DNA of 12,092 bases from DASYAN01 sp036501345 (GTDB lineage: Bacteria; Chloroflexota; Ktedonobacteria; Ktedonobacterales; Ktedonobacteraceae). The stretch's first letter is position 1. The number at the start of each line of letters is the position of its first letter. Positions 1 through 6,868 of this stretch are shown here, piece by piece. A model generated the notes under the pieces. That model was not told the DNA's origin. It saw only the letters and a program-made list of their open reading frames with translations, and did no database searches. The DNA lies in assembly GCA_036501345.1 (NCBI GenBank), contig DASYAN010000213.1, positions 1-12,092 of the forward strand, written 5' to 3'. The translations under genes and the position numbers were made by a program.

Positions 1-74
1 TCTGCCGATTCTCCCCCGTTCGCACGTGATGCGAGGTCGAAGCACGTGTGGGTTTGGGAATGCTCTTCGCGACC

Positions 75-689
<615 letters not shown>

Positions 690-1332
690 GACCGAGTTCC
701 TCCAACATCTGGCAACCTTTGGTGCTGATCACGTGTGTTCATACGTGGTTCCTTTCTTTTCTCTCCCTCTTGCATTTGGCATGACTGATGGAGAGCGGAG
801 ATTTTCTTGCAATGTGCACGTATATCTATTCTACGAGACGAGAAAGAAAACGGTTATTTGGATGTTACTTCCATCCTCGGCCCGGCTTTCGTGTGGGAAA
901 GATCAGCCAATGTGCCTGACCTGGTCTGATGAAAGCCTAGCATGGGTGTTGCGAAAGTCTCTCTTCTAGGAATGTACAACATCTGCTATCCTTCTGCTTG
1001 CTTGATCGCAGATGTTCTCAGCTCATCCCATTCCGATAAACTCGTCTCTAAGGGGTTACGAAAGATGAGCACTGAAAGTTGGAGAGAACGAAGGACGGTC
1101 TAGAGCCACTTCATCTGATAGGGCATCTCGTTGCGCAACCCATGGTAACGGGGGTGATAAAAGATAGTTATGCGCTGTGACAATCCTTGTATGGTCTCTT
1201 CAAGAGGTTTTAACTCATCAATGTGATTAAGATGACTATTGCAGATAAGTAGTGTAATATATGAAGAGGGTAAACGATAGTGTGAGAATGAGATGAGTCG
1301 TGATGGCTCTCTATAGAATGGAGGTTGATTAG
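690..1332. other. Gene-free interval between the reductase and the 1333 gene
   Basis: About 640 bases separate two divergently transcribed genes. I see no open frame with a recognisable family, no tRNA and no long hairpin. It contains the reductase ribosome site at its left end, an inverted repeat at 978-1016, and the GGAGG ribosome site of the right-hand gene (1320-1324). It presumably carries both promoters, but no convincing -35/-10 pair could be assigned. Confidence 0.5.
978..1016. repeat. 9-bp inverted repeat with 21-base loop
   Basis: AACATCTGC (978-986) is perfectly complementary to GCAGATGTT (1008-1016). It lies in the gene-free interval and no T-run follows it, so a terminator is unlikely. 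It could be an operator or chance. Confidence 0.4.
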
Positions 1333-2025
1333 ATGACATTTGATATTCAGCAGCGTGTGTTTGATGAAGATGGCGAGTATCTTGAGGAGGCAGCTTTCCG
1401 GTACCGAGACGAACTGATGGATTTGTTTGAGGCCTCAGATGAGGGAAAGACGCTTGAGAGTGAGGGCCTCGAACCTGGATGGGCTGATACGATGATGGAT
1501 CTTGGGATGGGCTATCAGGCAGTCACTCCGGCGCAGATGTCCGAGACAGATTTGCGCACAATCCTGTTCAGTCTTATCCCTCGCAAGATATCAGCGCCAG
1601 CTAGTCAGGCTCGTGAGGTCATTCGCGAATTGCAGCTCTTCTGGACCTTTCTGCAGCGTGAGTTTCATTTGGAGAATGCAGCGGCCTGTTTGAAAGTCCT
1701 CAATGAGAGGGGCGCAGTTCGCCGTATGCAAAGGGAAATGGACGATCCGGCGAACTTCGGTATGGCCAAGACCTTGGTAATGACAGGTATGGAACGCGGC
1801 TTCGACATGACCACCCAGGAGGGATTAGATGCGTGGGTAGCAACCTATAATGCTGAACTAGCGGCTGGAAAAGGAGCACCTCTTCCTTTGCCTGGAATGT
1901 TTGGCATGCTAGGAATGCCTGACCCACCCCAACAACCCAATAAAACCAGCAGGAAAACTCAAGCAAGCAAGACAAAACGTAAGACATCACAAAGCAGTCG
2001 AAAGCAGAACCGTACGAAGAAATAG
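1333..2025 (+). CDS. Unrecognised 230-residue protein with basic C-terminal tail
   Basis: I do not recognise a named family. The start is well supported: GGAGG at 1320-1324 lies 8 bases before the ATG. The first 80 or so residues are acidic (many Asp/Glu). The middle (about residues 80-180) looks like a compact helical domain, with motifs such as IPRKIS, FWTFLQREF and GMERGFDMT. A Met/Gly/Pro stretch follows, and then residues 203-230 form a strongly basic Lys/Arg/Ser/Thr tail, typical of a nucleic-acid- or membrane-contacting tail. No signal peptide or membrane helix is visible, so it is probably cytosolic. The stop codon begins a small hairpin (2023-2041), followed by the large parS-centred inverted repeat, suggesting that its transcript ends there rather than running into the kinases. 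It looks like a real gene, but its function is unknown. Confidence 0.78.
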   Translation: MTFDIQQRVFDEDGEYLEEAAFRYRDELMDLFEASDEGKTLESEGLEPGWADTMMDLGMGYQAVTPAQMSETDLRTILFSLIPRKISAPASQAREVIRELQLFWTFLQREFHLENAAACLKVLNERGAVRRMQREMDDPANFGMAKTLVMTGMERGFDMTTQEGLDAWVATYNAELAAGKGAPLPLPGMFGMLGMPDPPQQPNKTSRKTQASKTKRKTSQSSRKQNRTKK

Positions 2026-2041
2026 CTACTCAGAGTAGCTA
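2023..2041 (+). terminator. Small hairpin at the stop codon of the 1333 gene
   Basis: TAGCTACT (2023-2030), loop CAG, AGTAGCTA (2034-2041): a perfect 8-bp stem that includes the stop codon. There is no T-run, so this is at best a weak or factor-dependent terminator, or an RNA 3'-end protecting stem. Confidence 0.35.
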
Positions 2042-2049
2042 CCACCCTG

Positions 2050-2107
2050 GACAGTACTCAATTTGGAGAATGTTTCACGTGAAACGTTGCCCAAATTGAG
2101 TACTGTC
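2050..2107. repeat. 17-bp perfect inverted repeat enclosing a parS site
   Basis: The left arm 2050-2066 (G followed by ACAGTACTCAATTTGG) is perfectly complementary to the right arm 2091-2107 (CCAAATTGAGTACTGT followed by C). The 24 bases between the arms contain a parS-like palindrome at 2071-2086, itself self-complementary. The whole unit could form a long stem with a short internal mismatch, as RNA or as a cruciform. No T-run follows. It sits 24 bases after the stop of the upstream gene. Confidence 0.85.
2071..2086. other. parS-like ParB-binding site 1
   Basis: TGTTTCACGTGAAACG matches the established chromosomal parS consensus TGTTTCACGTGAAACA at 15 of 16 positions, and the 14-base core is exact. 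It is intergenic, in the centre of the inverted repeat 2050-2107. The 20 bases starting here (TGTTTCACGTGAAACGTTGC) are identical to those at site 4. Confidence 0.85.
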
Positions 2108-2181
2108 TCCTCAATCCAAGACATATATCGGGTGCAGTTCGTTTTTTTGCACGGAGCAATTTATTGCGCGAGTGTAGGGGT

Positions 2182-2247
2182 CCAATTCCATTGCGCCCTT
2201 TTGGGGAGGATAGAGGCCCAATTCCATTGCGCCCTTTTGGGAAGGAT
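2182..2247 (+). repeat. Two direct copies of a 30-bp repeat, period 36
   Basis: Copies at 2182-2211 and 2218-2247 start CCAATTCCATTGCGCCCTTT and differ at one base. Copy 1 is preceded by GTAGGGGT and copy 2 by AGAGGC. The inverse complement of the same start (GTAGGGGCCCAATTC) occurs in the leader of kinase 2 (4505-4519), indicating a dispersed repeat family. It lies upstream of the kinase 1 promoter. Two copies with 6-base spacers do not make a CRISPR. Confidence 0.75.
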
Positions 2248-2318
2248 GGGAGCGTTGCAAAAAAGACGTGCGCCTCCTATGTCCCTATGTCTATGCTCTT
2301 TCCATTGAATAATGTCTA

Positions 2319-2327
2319 TGTTATACT
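2319..2327 (+). promoter_or_regulatory. Extended -10 promoter of kinase 1
   Basis: TGTTATACT carries the extended -10 form TGn followed by TATACT (2322-2327), 73 bases before the kinase 1 ATG. The identical nonamer occurs upstream of kinases 2 and 3. Downstream bases (TTTATAA, ATCAG, CAAC) are also shared with kinase 3, so promoter and leader were duplicated together. No good -35 is visible, which is normal for extended -10 promoters. Confidence 0.6.
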
Positions 2328-2394
2328 ATGTAACGTATTTATAAGATCAGACAACCTACTTCTTCTCACTTGCTATTTCGATAGAAGGTATAGC

Positions 2395-4389
2395 ATGGCA
2401 CTTGCAGGGCAACAGCTGGGACATTATCATCTTGTTCGTTTGATCGGACGAGGCGGTATGGGTGAGGTCTACTTGGCTGAAGATACCCGTATTTCACGTC
2501 AGGTTGCGGTCAAAGTCGTACAGACCGAGCACGAGTTCTTTCCCAACGCCGAAATGGTGGAGCAAAAGGAGGAGCTTTTTCAACGTGAAATGAAGGCTAT
2601 CTCTCGGCTTGATCATCCCTCTATTCTCAGCTTCTATGATTTTGGCAAAGAGGCAACCATAAATGGATCCACCATTTATATGGTGATGCCCTATCGTTCA
2701 GAAGGGTCCCTTACGGATTGGCTGCTTCAACATAGCTTTGACCTACTTCCCCCACAGGATATTGGGCATATGATTATACAAGCAGCCTCAGCTCTCCAAC
2801 ATGCCCATGATCATAACATCATCCATCGAGACGTGAAACCTTCCAACTTTCTAGTCCGGTCCAATCCAGACCATCCTACGCGTCCCGACCTATTTCTAGT
2901 TGATTTTGGACTTGCCAGATTCATCTCAGCGAGCTCGCTGGGCAGCAATAGTATACGTGGTACTTATTCCTGCATGGCACCAGAGCAGTGGGCTGGCGAA
3001 GCGTTTCCTGCTACCGATCAGTATGCTCTAGCTATCATGGCCTACTTACTACTAACGGGTCAACTTCCTTTTCAGGGACAGCTCGAACATGTGATGTTTC
3101 AGCACCTGACAGCTTCACCAAAGCCACCTAGCGAACTCAATTCGTCTCTCTCATCCGCCATCGATGAGGTCATCCAGCGTGCATTAGCAAAAAAGAGTGA
3201 TGCACGCTTTCCCACAGTCACAGCCTTCGCCATTGCCCTACAACAAGCACTCGATTATGCCGACCAGCATATCACACTTGCGATTAGCCAAGCGGATGTG
3301 CAGCAATGGGGAAATCGAGCAGTCACTCTACCTGATGGGCGTCAAGTAACAGTGACTATTCCTCTCGATGCTCAACACGAGCAGGTATTGGATCTGCCAA
3401 ACCAGGGTGCTCCTTACTATGAGGGCGGCCCACATGGTCCCTTACTGCTCACACTCTGCATCGATCAAGACGAAGCTATGCCCTCCTCCGGCAATGATAA
3501 GTCTGCATCAGTCTCGTCAACTGCCTTAGCCCTGCTGTCATCATCGGAAGCCACGTCGCTAGTCAGTCAGACCGACAGCAGGAACAAACCATCGAAGCGG
3601 CATACTATTCCTCTCATTGCATTAGCCCTGGTACTGATCGTGAGTAGTGTGCTAGCGGCCGTATTGGTCAATAATACCATCGTGACCAGCAACAACCACA
3701 GGACAGCAACCGCTTTGAGCATCACTCACACCAATGCAACAAGAACATCTATTGCACAGACAGCTATACAAGCAAATAATGCTACCGCAACAGCTATTAC
3801 AGCCAATCTCAATCTCGACCCTTATCAATCATTGAGCACATTGGCACTTACGGACCCACTCAGCCAACCTCAAGCATGGAAGGAACTCTCAAATACAAGC
3901 TGGGGAGGGCAGTGCCAGTTTGCTAATGGCACATATCAGATCAGTCAATCACAGCTACATGAGAATTTTATATGTAGCGAGGATACTTCTCAGTATAGCA
4001 ACTTCGCTGCTGAAGTGAAGATGATGATCAACCAGGGAGATTGTGGTGGCTTGACGATACGGGGCAACAGTGATCACACGACTATGTACTTCTTCCGAGT
4101 ATGCCAGAATGGTTCCTACAGCTTTGCTAAATATGTGTCAAATAGTGCTAGTAATGCAATAATGCTAAAGAGTGGCAGCTCTGCGGTAATCAAACAGGGA
4201 ACAGGTCAGTTGAATGTGATTGCAATTGTCGCTAATGGCAGCAACTTTGATCTGTATGTCAACCACCAGAAAATCGACAGTGCCAGCGATAGCACCTATA
4301 GTCGGGGAGGAATTGGTCTGTTTGCCGATGCTCCGGACAATGCAACGATGGTCACCTATCAGGACGTGCGGGTGTGGACAATTGGATGA
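2395..4389 (+). CDS. Transmembrane Ser/Thr protein kinase 1 (kinase, DnaJ-C-like, TM, four-Cys exterior domain)
   Basis: The protein has 664 residues. The ATG at 2395 is chosen because AGAAGG precedes it and its first residues match the paralogues; an in-frame ATG at 2164 would only add translated intergenic repeats. The Hanks-type kinase domain (about residues 11-284) has glycine loop GRGGMG (18-23), Lys40, helix-C Glu65, HRD (144-146), Asn151, DFG (170-172) and APE (195-197), so it should be active and of the RD type. Residues 293-358 resemble the DnaJ C-terminal peptide-binding domain (LPDGRQVTVTIP, then GG.HGPLLLTL). One membrane helix lies at about 405-427, followed by an Asn/Thr/Ala linker and an exterior beta-rich domain (483-664) with four Cys conserved in all paralogues. 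Predicted topology is kinase inside, C-terminus outside. The transcription unit is probably single-gene. The exterior ligand is unknown. Confidence 0.93.
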   Translation: MALAGQQLGHYHLVRLIGRGGMGEVYLAEDTRISRQVAVKVVQTEHEFFPNAEMVEQKEELFQREMKAISRLDHPSILSFYDFGKEATINGSTIYMVMPYRSEGSLTDWLLQHSFDLLPPQDIGHMIIQAASALQHAHDHNIIHRDVKPSNFLVRSNPDHPTRPDLFLVDFGLARFISASSLGSNSIRGTYSCMAPEQWAGEAFPATDQYALAIMAYLLLTGQLPFQGQLEHVMFQHLTASPKPPSELNSSLSSAIDEVIQRALAKKSDARFPTVTAFAIALQQALDYADQHITLAISQADVQQWGNRAVTLPDGRQVTVTIPLDAQHEQVLDLPNQGAPYYEGGPHGPLLLTLCIDQDEAMPSSGNDKSASVSSTALALLSSSEATSLVSQTDSRNKPSKRHTIPLIALALVLIVSSVLAAVLVNNTIVTSNNHRTATALSITHTNATRTSIAQTAIQANNATATAITANLNLDPYQSLSTLALTDPLSQPQAWKELSNTSWGGQCQFANGTYQISQSQLHENFICSEDTSQYSNFAAEVKMMINQGDCGGLTIRGNSDHTTMYFFRVCQNGSYSFAKYVSNSASNAIMLKSGSSAVIKQGTGQLNVIAIVANGSNFDLYVNHQKIDSASDSTYSRGGIGLFADAPDNATMVTYQDVRVWTIG

Positions 4390-4392
4390 GCG

Positions 4393-4408
4393 TGCTTCAC
4401 GTGAAACG
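4393..4408. other. parS-like site 2 (one core mismatch)
   Basis: TGCTTCACGTGAAACG is parS with a T-to-C change at the third base of the 16-mer. It starts 4 bases after the kinase 1 stop codon. Its right half falls at the -35 distance from the kinase 2 -10 (GTGAAA at 4401-4406, 18 bases before TATACT), so ParB binding and transcription could interfere here. Confidence 0.7.
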
Positions 4409-4421
4409 TCAGCTCTATGCA

Positions 4422-4440
4422 TGTTATACTATCAGTATAA
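4422..4440 (+). promoter_or_regulatory. Kinase 2 promoter with palindromic -10
   Basis: Extended -10 TGTTATACT (4422-4430). The -10 is the left arm of a perfect palindrome, TTATACT-ATC-AGTATAA (4424-4440), of operator size. The same TATACT-ATC-AGTATA occurs before kinase 3 but not before kinase 1. A weak -35 (GTGAAA, 4401-4406) overlaps parS site 2. The start codon is 160 bases downstream, against 63-73 in the paralogues. Confidence 0.6.
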
Positions 4441-4463
4441 ACTGAGCGGGAGATAGCGGACGC

Positions 4464-4534
4464 AATACCCAAATACCCAAAGGGCACACGGGGGCACACG
4501 GTGAATTGGGCCCCTACGATTGGCGATAAATCGC
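4464..4534. repeat. Repeat-rich insertion in the kinase 2 leader
   Basis: It contains two tandem copies of AATACCCA (4464-4471, 4472-4479), then two of GGGCACACGG (4482-4491, 4492-4501), then GAATTGGGCCCCTAC (4505-4519), which is the reverse complement of the GTAGGGG(C/T)CCAATTC start of the repeat at 2174-2188. It ends in the small palindrome GCGAT-AA-ATCGC (4523-4534). The other two kinase leaders lack it and are about 90 bases shorter, so it is probably an inserted copy of a dispersed, non-coding repeat of Chloroflexota type. Confidence 0.6.
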
Positions 4535-4584
4535 GTTGAAGCAGCCTGATCGGTACTTGAGCAACTACAATCGAAGGTGATAGT

Positions 4585-6738
4585 ATGACACTCGCAGGGC
4601 AGCAACTGGGACATTATCGTCTTACTCGTCTGATCAAACAAGGCGGCATGGGTGAGGTCTATTTGGCTGAAGATATCCGTATGCCACGCCAAGTCGCGAT
4701 CAAAGTTGTACGCAACGAACACAATTCCTATCCTGACTCCAAAGCATTGCAGCAAGCGGAGCGGCTCTTTCAACGTGAGATGAAGGCTATCTCTCAGCTC
4801 GATCATCCCCATATTCTCAGCTTCTATGACTTCGGCGAAGAACCATCGACAAACGGGTCCATCATTTATATGGTGATGCCTTATCGTCCAGAGGGATCCC
4901 TCCTCACTTGGCTCGTTCGACGTGGTGATCACCAGCTTCCCCTGCAGGATGCTGGGCATATGATTGCTCAAGCTGCTTCAGCCTTGCAGCATGCCCACGA
5001 ACATAATATTATCCACCAGGACGTGAAACCTTCCAACTTCCTGGTCCGTACCAATCCAGACCATCCCACACGTCCCGATCTATTTCTGGTCGACTTTGGC
5101 ATTGCTAGAGTCATGTCAGCAACCTCGACGACGACCAATAGCATACGTGGCACAACTTCCTATATGGCACCAGAGCAGTGGAGCGGAGATGCAACTCCAG
5201 CCAGCGATCAATATGCCTTGGCTGTCATGAGCTACCTCCTGCTAACAAGTCAACTCCCCTTCAAGGGACGACCCGAACAGATGATGTTTCGGCACCTAAC
5301 AGAGCCTCCAAAACCGCCCAGTCAACTCAACCCGCTCCTCTCGCCAGCTATCGATGCCGTCATCCTGCGTGCATTAGCCAAAGAAAGTGACGAGCGCTTT
5401 CCCACTATCAAAGCCTTTGCCATTGCTCTACAACAGGCACTCGATTATACAGACCAAAGCGTTATGCTGACGATTAGCAGGACGGAAGCATTGCGAGGAG
5501 GAAGACGAACGGTCACACTGTCAGACGGACGTGAAGTTACAGCAACGATTCCCCCTGATGCTCAGCATGGACAGGTATTGCATCTGCCAGACCAGGGCTT
5601 TCCCTACTATGACAGCGGTCCTCGGGGTCCCTTATTGCTGACTCTGAGCACCGATCAGAACAATGCTACATCTTTGCTTATTAGTGCAGACGAGAACGAT
5701 ATACCAACCGAACCAGCCATTGCCAAGAAACGATCATTTTCAACCCCTCCTATCAATAAGCCCGTACCACACATTAATCAATCGGTATTCTCCTCCCAAA
5801 CGCTCTTCGATCCAGCACTATCACCGTCAGGAACTACTCCACGACCAAACAACCTTGCTCTGGCTTCACCACGGTCGGGAGTAATACTGCGAAGCAATTT
5901 GGCAGACAATAGAAACGTACCATCCAAGCAGCGTACCATCCTTTTCATCACAGTGGCTCTACTACTACTGATGATCGGCAGCGTACTAGCAGTTGCGTCG
6001 ATCAACAACACCATCGCAACCAATAATGCCAATGCAACGGCCACCACCCAGAGCATTATCCGTGCCAATGCAACAGCCACAGCTCTGAGCATTATCCGTG
6101 CCAATGCAACAGCGACCGCGCAAGCTATTGCCAACAGTACCGCGACAGCTATTGCGGCCAATCCCGATCCCTATCAACCACCAAATGGCACACTAGCCCT
6201 TCAAGACCCGCTCAACCAACCTAACGTATGGAGACAAGCTTCAGACACGAACTCAGGGAGCCAATGCCAGTTTGCTAATGCTGGATATCAGGTCAGTCAA
6301 CCACAGCCAAATAAGCTCTATCAATGTTACGAGGGCAATCAGTACAGTAACTTCGCATTTGAGGTGCAGATGACGATCAACAAGGGAGATTGTGGTGGCT
6401 TGGCGATACGAAGTCAGAGTAACTACGCGAATCTATATCTCTTCCAAGTATGCCAGGATGGCAGCTACAATTTTTATAAATATACCTTGAACAGCACCAG
6501 TAGCCCGACAACGTTAACACGCGGCAACCCTCTAGCAATCAAAGAGGGAGTAGGCCAGTCAAATACCATTGCAGTCATTGCCAATGGCAGCAACATTGAT
6601 CTGTACATCAACGGCCAGAAAGTCGGCAGTGCCAGTGATAGCGCCTATAGTCAGGGAAGTATTGGTCTGGTTGCCAGTGCTTACAACAATGCGACAACGG
6701 TCACCTATCAGAATGCACGGGTATGGACCATTAAGTAA
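4585..6738 (+). CDS. Transmembrane Ser/Thr protein kinase 2 (non-RD, altered glycine loop)
   Basis: The 717-residue paralogue starts at an ATG preceded by GAAGGTGATAGT. It keeps Lys40, Glu65, Asp146, DFG (170-172) and APE. Two positions are odd: the first glycine of the loop is Lys (LIKQGGMG, residues 16-23), and the catalytic-loop HRD is HQD (144-146), a non-RD kinase. It may be weakly active or regulated without activation-loop phosphorylation; Lys40 and DFG argue against a dead pseudokinase. The DnaJ-C-like domain (293 to about 358) has LSDGREVTATIP and SGPRGPLLLTL. A Pro/Ser-rich, poorly conserved stretch runs to the membrane helix (about 451-474). The linker carries a 12-residue repeat. 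The exterior domain (537-717) has the four shared Cys. In its first 42 residues it matches kinase 3 at 35 positions, so duplication is clear. Its own promoter is at 4422. Confidence 0.92.
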   Translation: MTLAGQQLGHYRLTRLIKQGGMGEVYLAEDIRMPRQVAIKVVRNEHNSYPDSKALQQAERLFQREMKAISQLDHPHILSFYDFGEEPSTNGSIIYMVMPYRPEGSLLTWLVRRGDHQLPLQDAGHMIAQAASALQHAHEHNIIHQDVKPSNFLVRTNPDHPTRPDLFLVDFGIARVMSATSTTTNSIRGTTSYMAPEQWSGDATPASDQYALAVMSYLLLTSQLPFKGRPEQMMFRHLTEPPKPPSQLNPLLSPAIDAVILRALAKESDERFPTIKAFAIALQQALDYTDQSVMLTISRTEALRGGRRTVTLSDGREVTATIPPDAQHGQVLHLPDQGFPYYDSGPRGPLLLTLSTDQNNATSLLISADENDIPTEPAIAKKRSFSTPPINKPVPHINQSVFSSQTLFDPALSPSGTTPRPNNLALASPRSGVILRSNLADNRNVPSKQRTILFITVALLLLMIGSVLAVASINNTIATNNANATATTQSIIRANATATALSIIRANATATAQAIANSTATAIAANPDPYQPPNGTLALQDPLNQPNVWRQASDTNSGSQCQFANAGYQVSQPQPNKLYQCYEGNQYSNFAFEVQMTINKGDCGGLAIRSQSNYANLYLFQVCQDGSYNFYKYTLNSTSSPTTLTRGNPLAIKEGVGQSNTIAVIANGSNIDLYINGQKVGSASDSAYSQGSIGLVASAYNNATTVTYQNARVWTIK
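6028..6132 (+). repeat. 36-bp tandem repeat coding the exterior linker of kinase 2
   Basis: Copies at 6028-6063 and 6064-6099, with a partial third at 6100-6132, each start GCCAATGCAACRGCC and encode the 12-residue unit ANATATxxSIIR. It lies just after the membrane helix. Kinases 1 and 3 have related but differently expanded Asn/Ala/Thr linkers, so this segment changes length by repeat slippage. Confidence 0.85.
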
Positions 6739-6754
6739 GTATTCATTTTTGCAC

Positions 6755-6770
6755 CGTTTCACGTGAAACC
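6755..6770. other. parS-like site 3
   Basis: CGTTTCACGTGAAACC: the 14-base core (6756-6769) is an exact parS palindrome, with the outer bases differing from consensus. It lies 17 bases after the kinase 2 stop and 36 bases upstream of the kinase 3 -10, with no flanking hairpin. Confidence 0.85.
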
Positions 6771-6802
6771 TCCAAGCCCAAGCAGCAGAAACCGATTGGT
6801 TG

Positions 6803-6820
6803 TGTTATACTATCAGTATA
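6803..6820 (+). promoter_or_regulatory. Kinase 3 promoter with palindromic -10
   Basis: Extended -10 TGTTATACT (6803-6811). The -10 forms a perfect palindrome, TATACT-ATC-AGTATA (6806-6820), identical to that of kinase 2. The following TTTATAA, ATCAG and CAAC blocks match the kinase 1 leader. The ATG is 63 bases downstream of the -10. Confidence 0.6.
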
Positions 6821-6868
6821 TTTATAAATCAGGCAACAACCTCAGTTACTATTTTAAGGGTGGATAGT

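Noticed and set aside
1100..1339. 79-residue minus-strand open frame
   Set aside because: No recognisable motif, and it overlaps the ribosome site and start of the 1333 gene. A remnant of an old gene is possible but unsupported.
2182..2247. CRISPR-like direct repeats
   Set aside because: Only two copies with a 6-base spacer, and no cas genes.
2164..2394. In-frame N-terminal extension of kinase 1
   Set aside because: It would translate the 30-bp repeats and the promoter. The paralogues begin at the M-x-LAGQQLGHY sequence with a ribosome site just upstream.
5778..6177. Ala/Val-rich minus-strand open frames opposite the kinase 2 linker
   Set aside because: Mirror of the NAT-rich linker and membrane helix; low-complexity antisense shadow.
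6800..6868. In-frame extension of kinase 3
   Set aside because: The extra start lies on the extended -10 box and has no ribosome site; the shared N-terminus starts at 6869.
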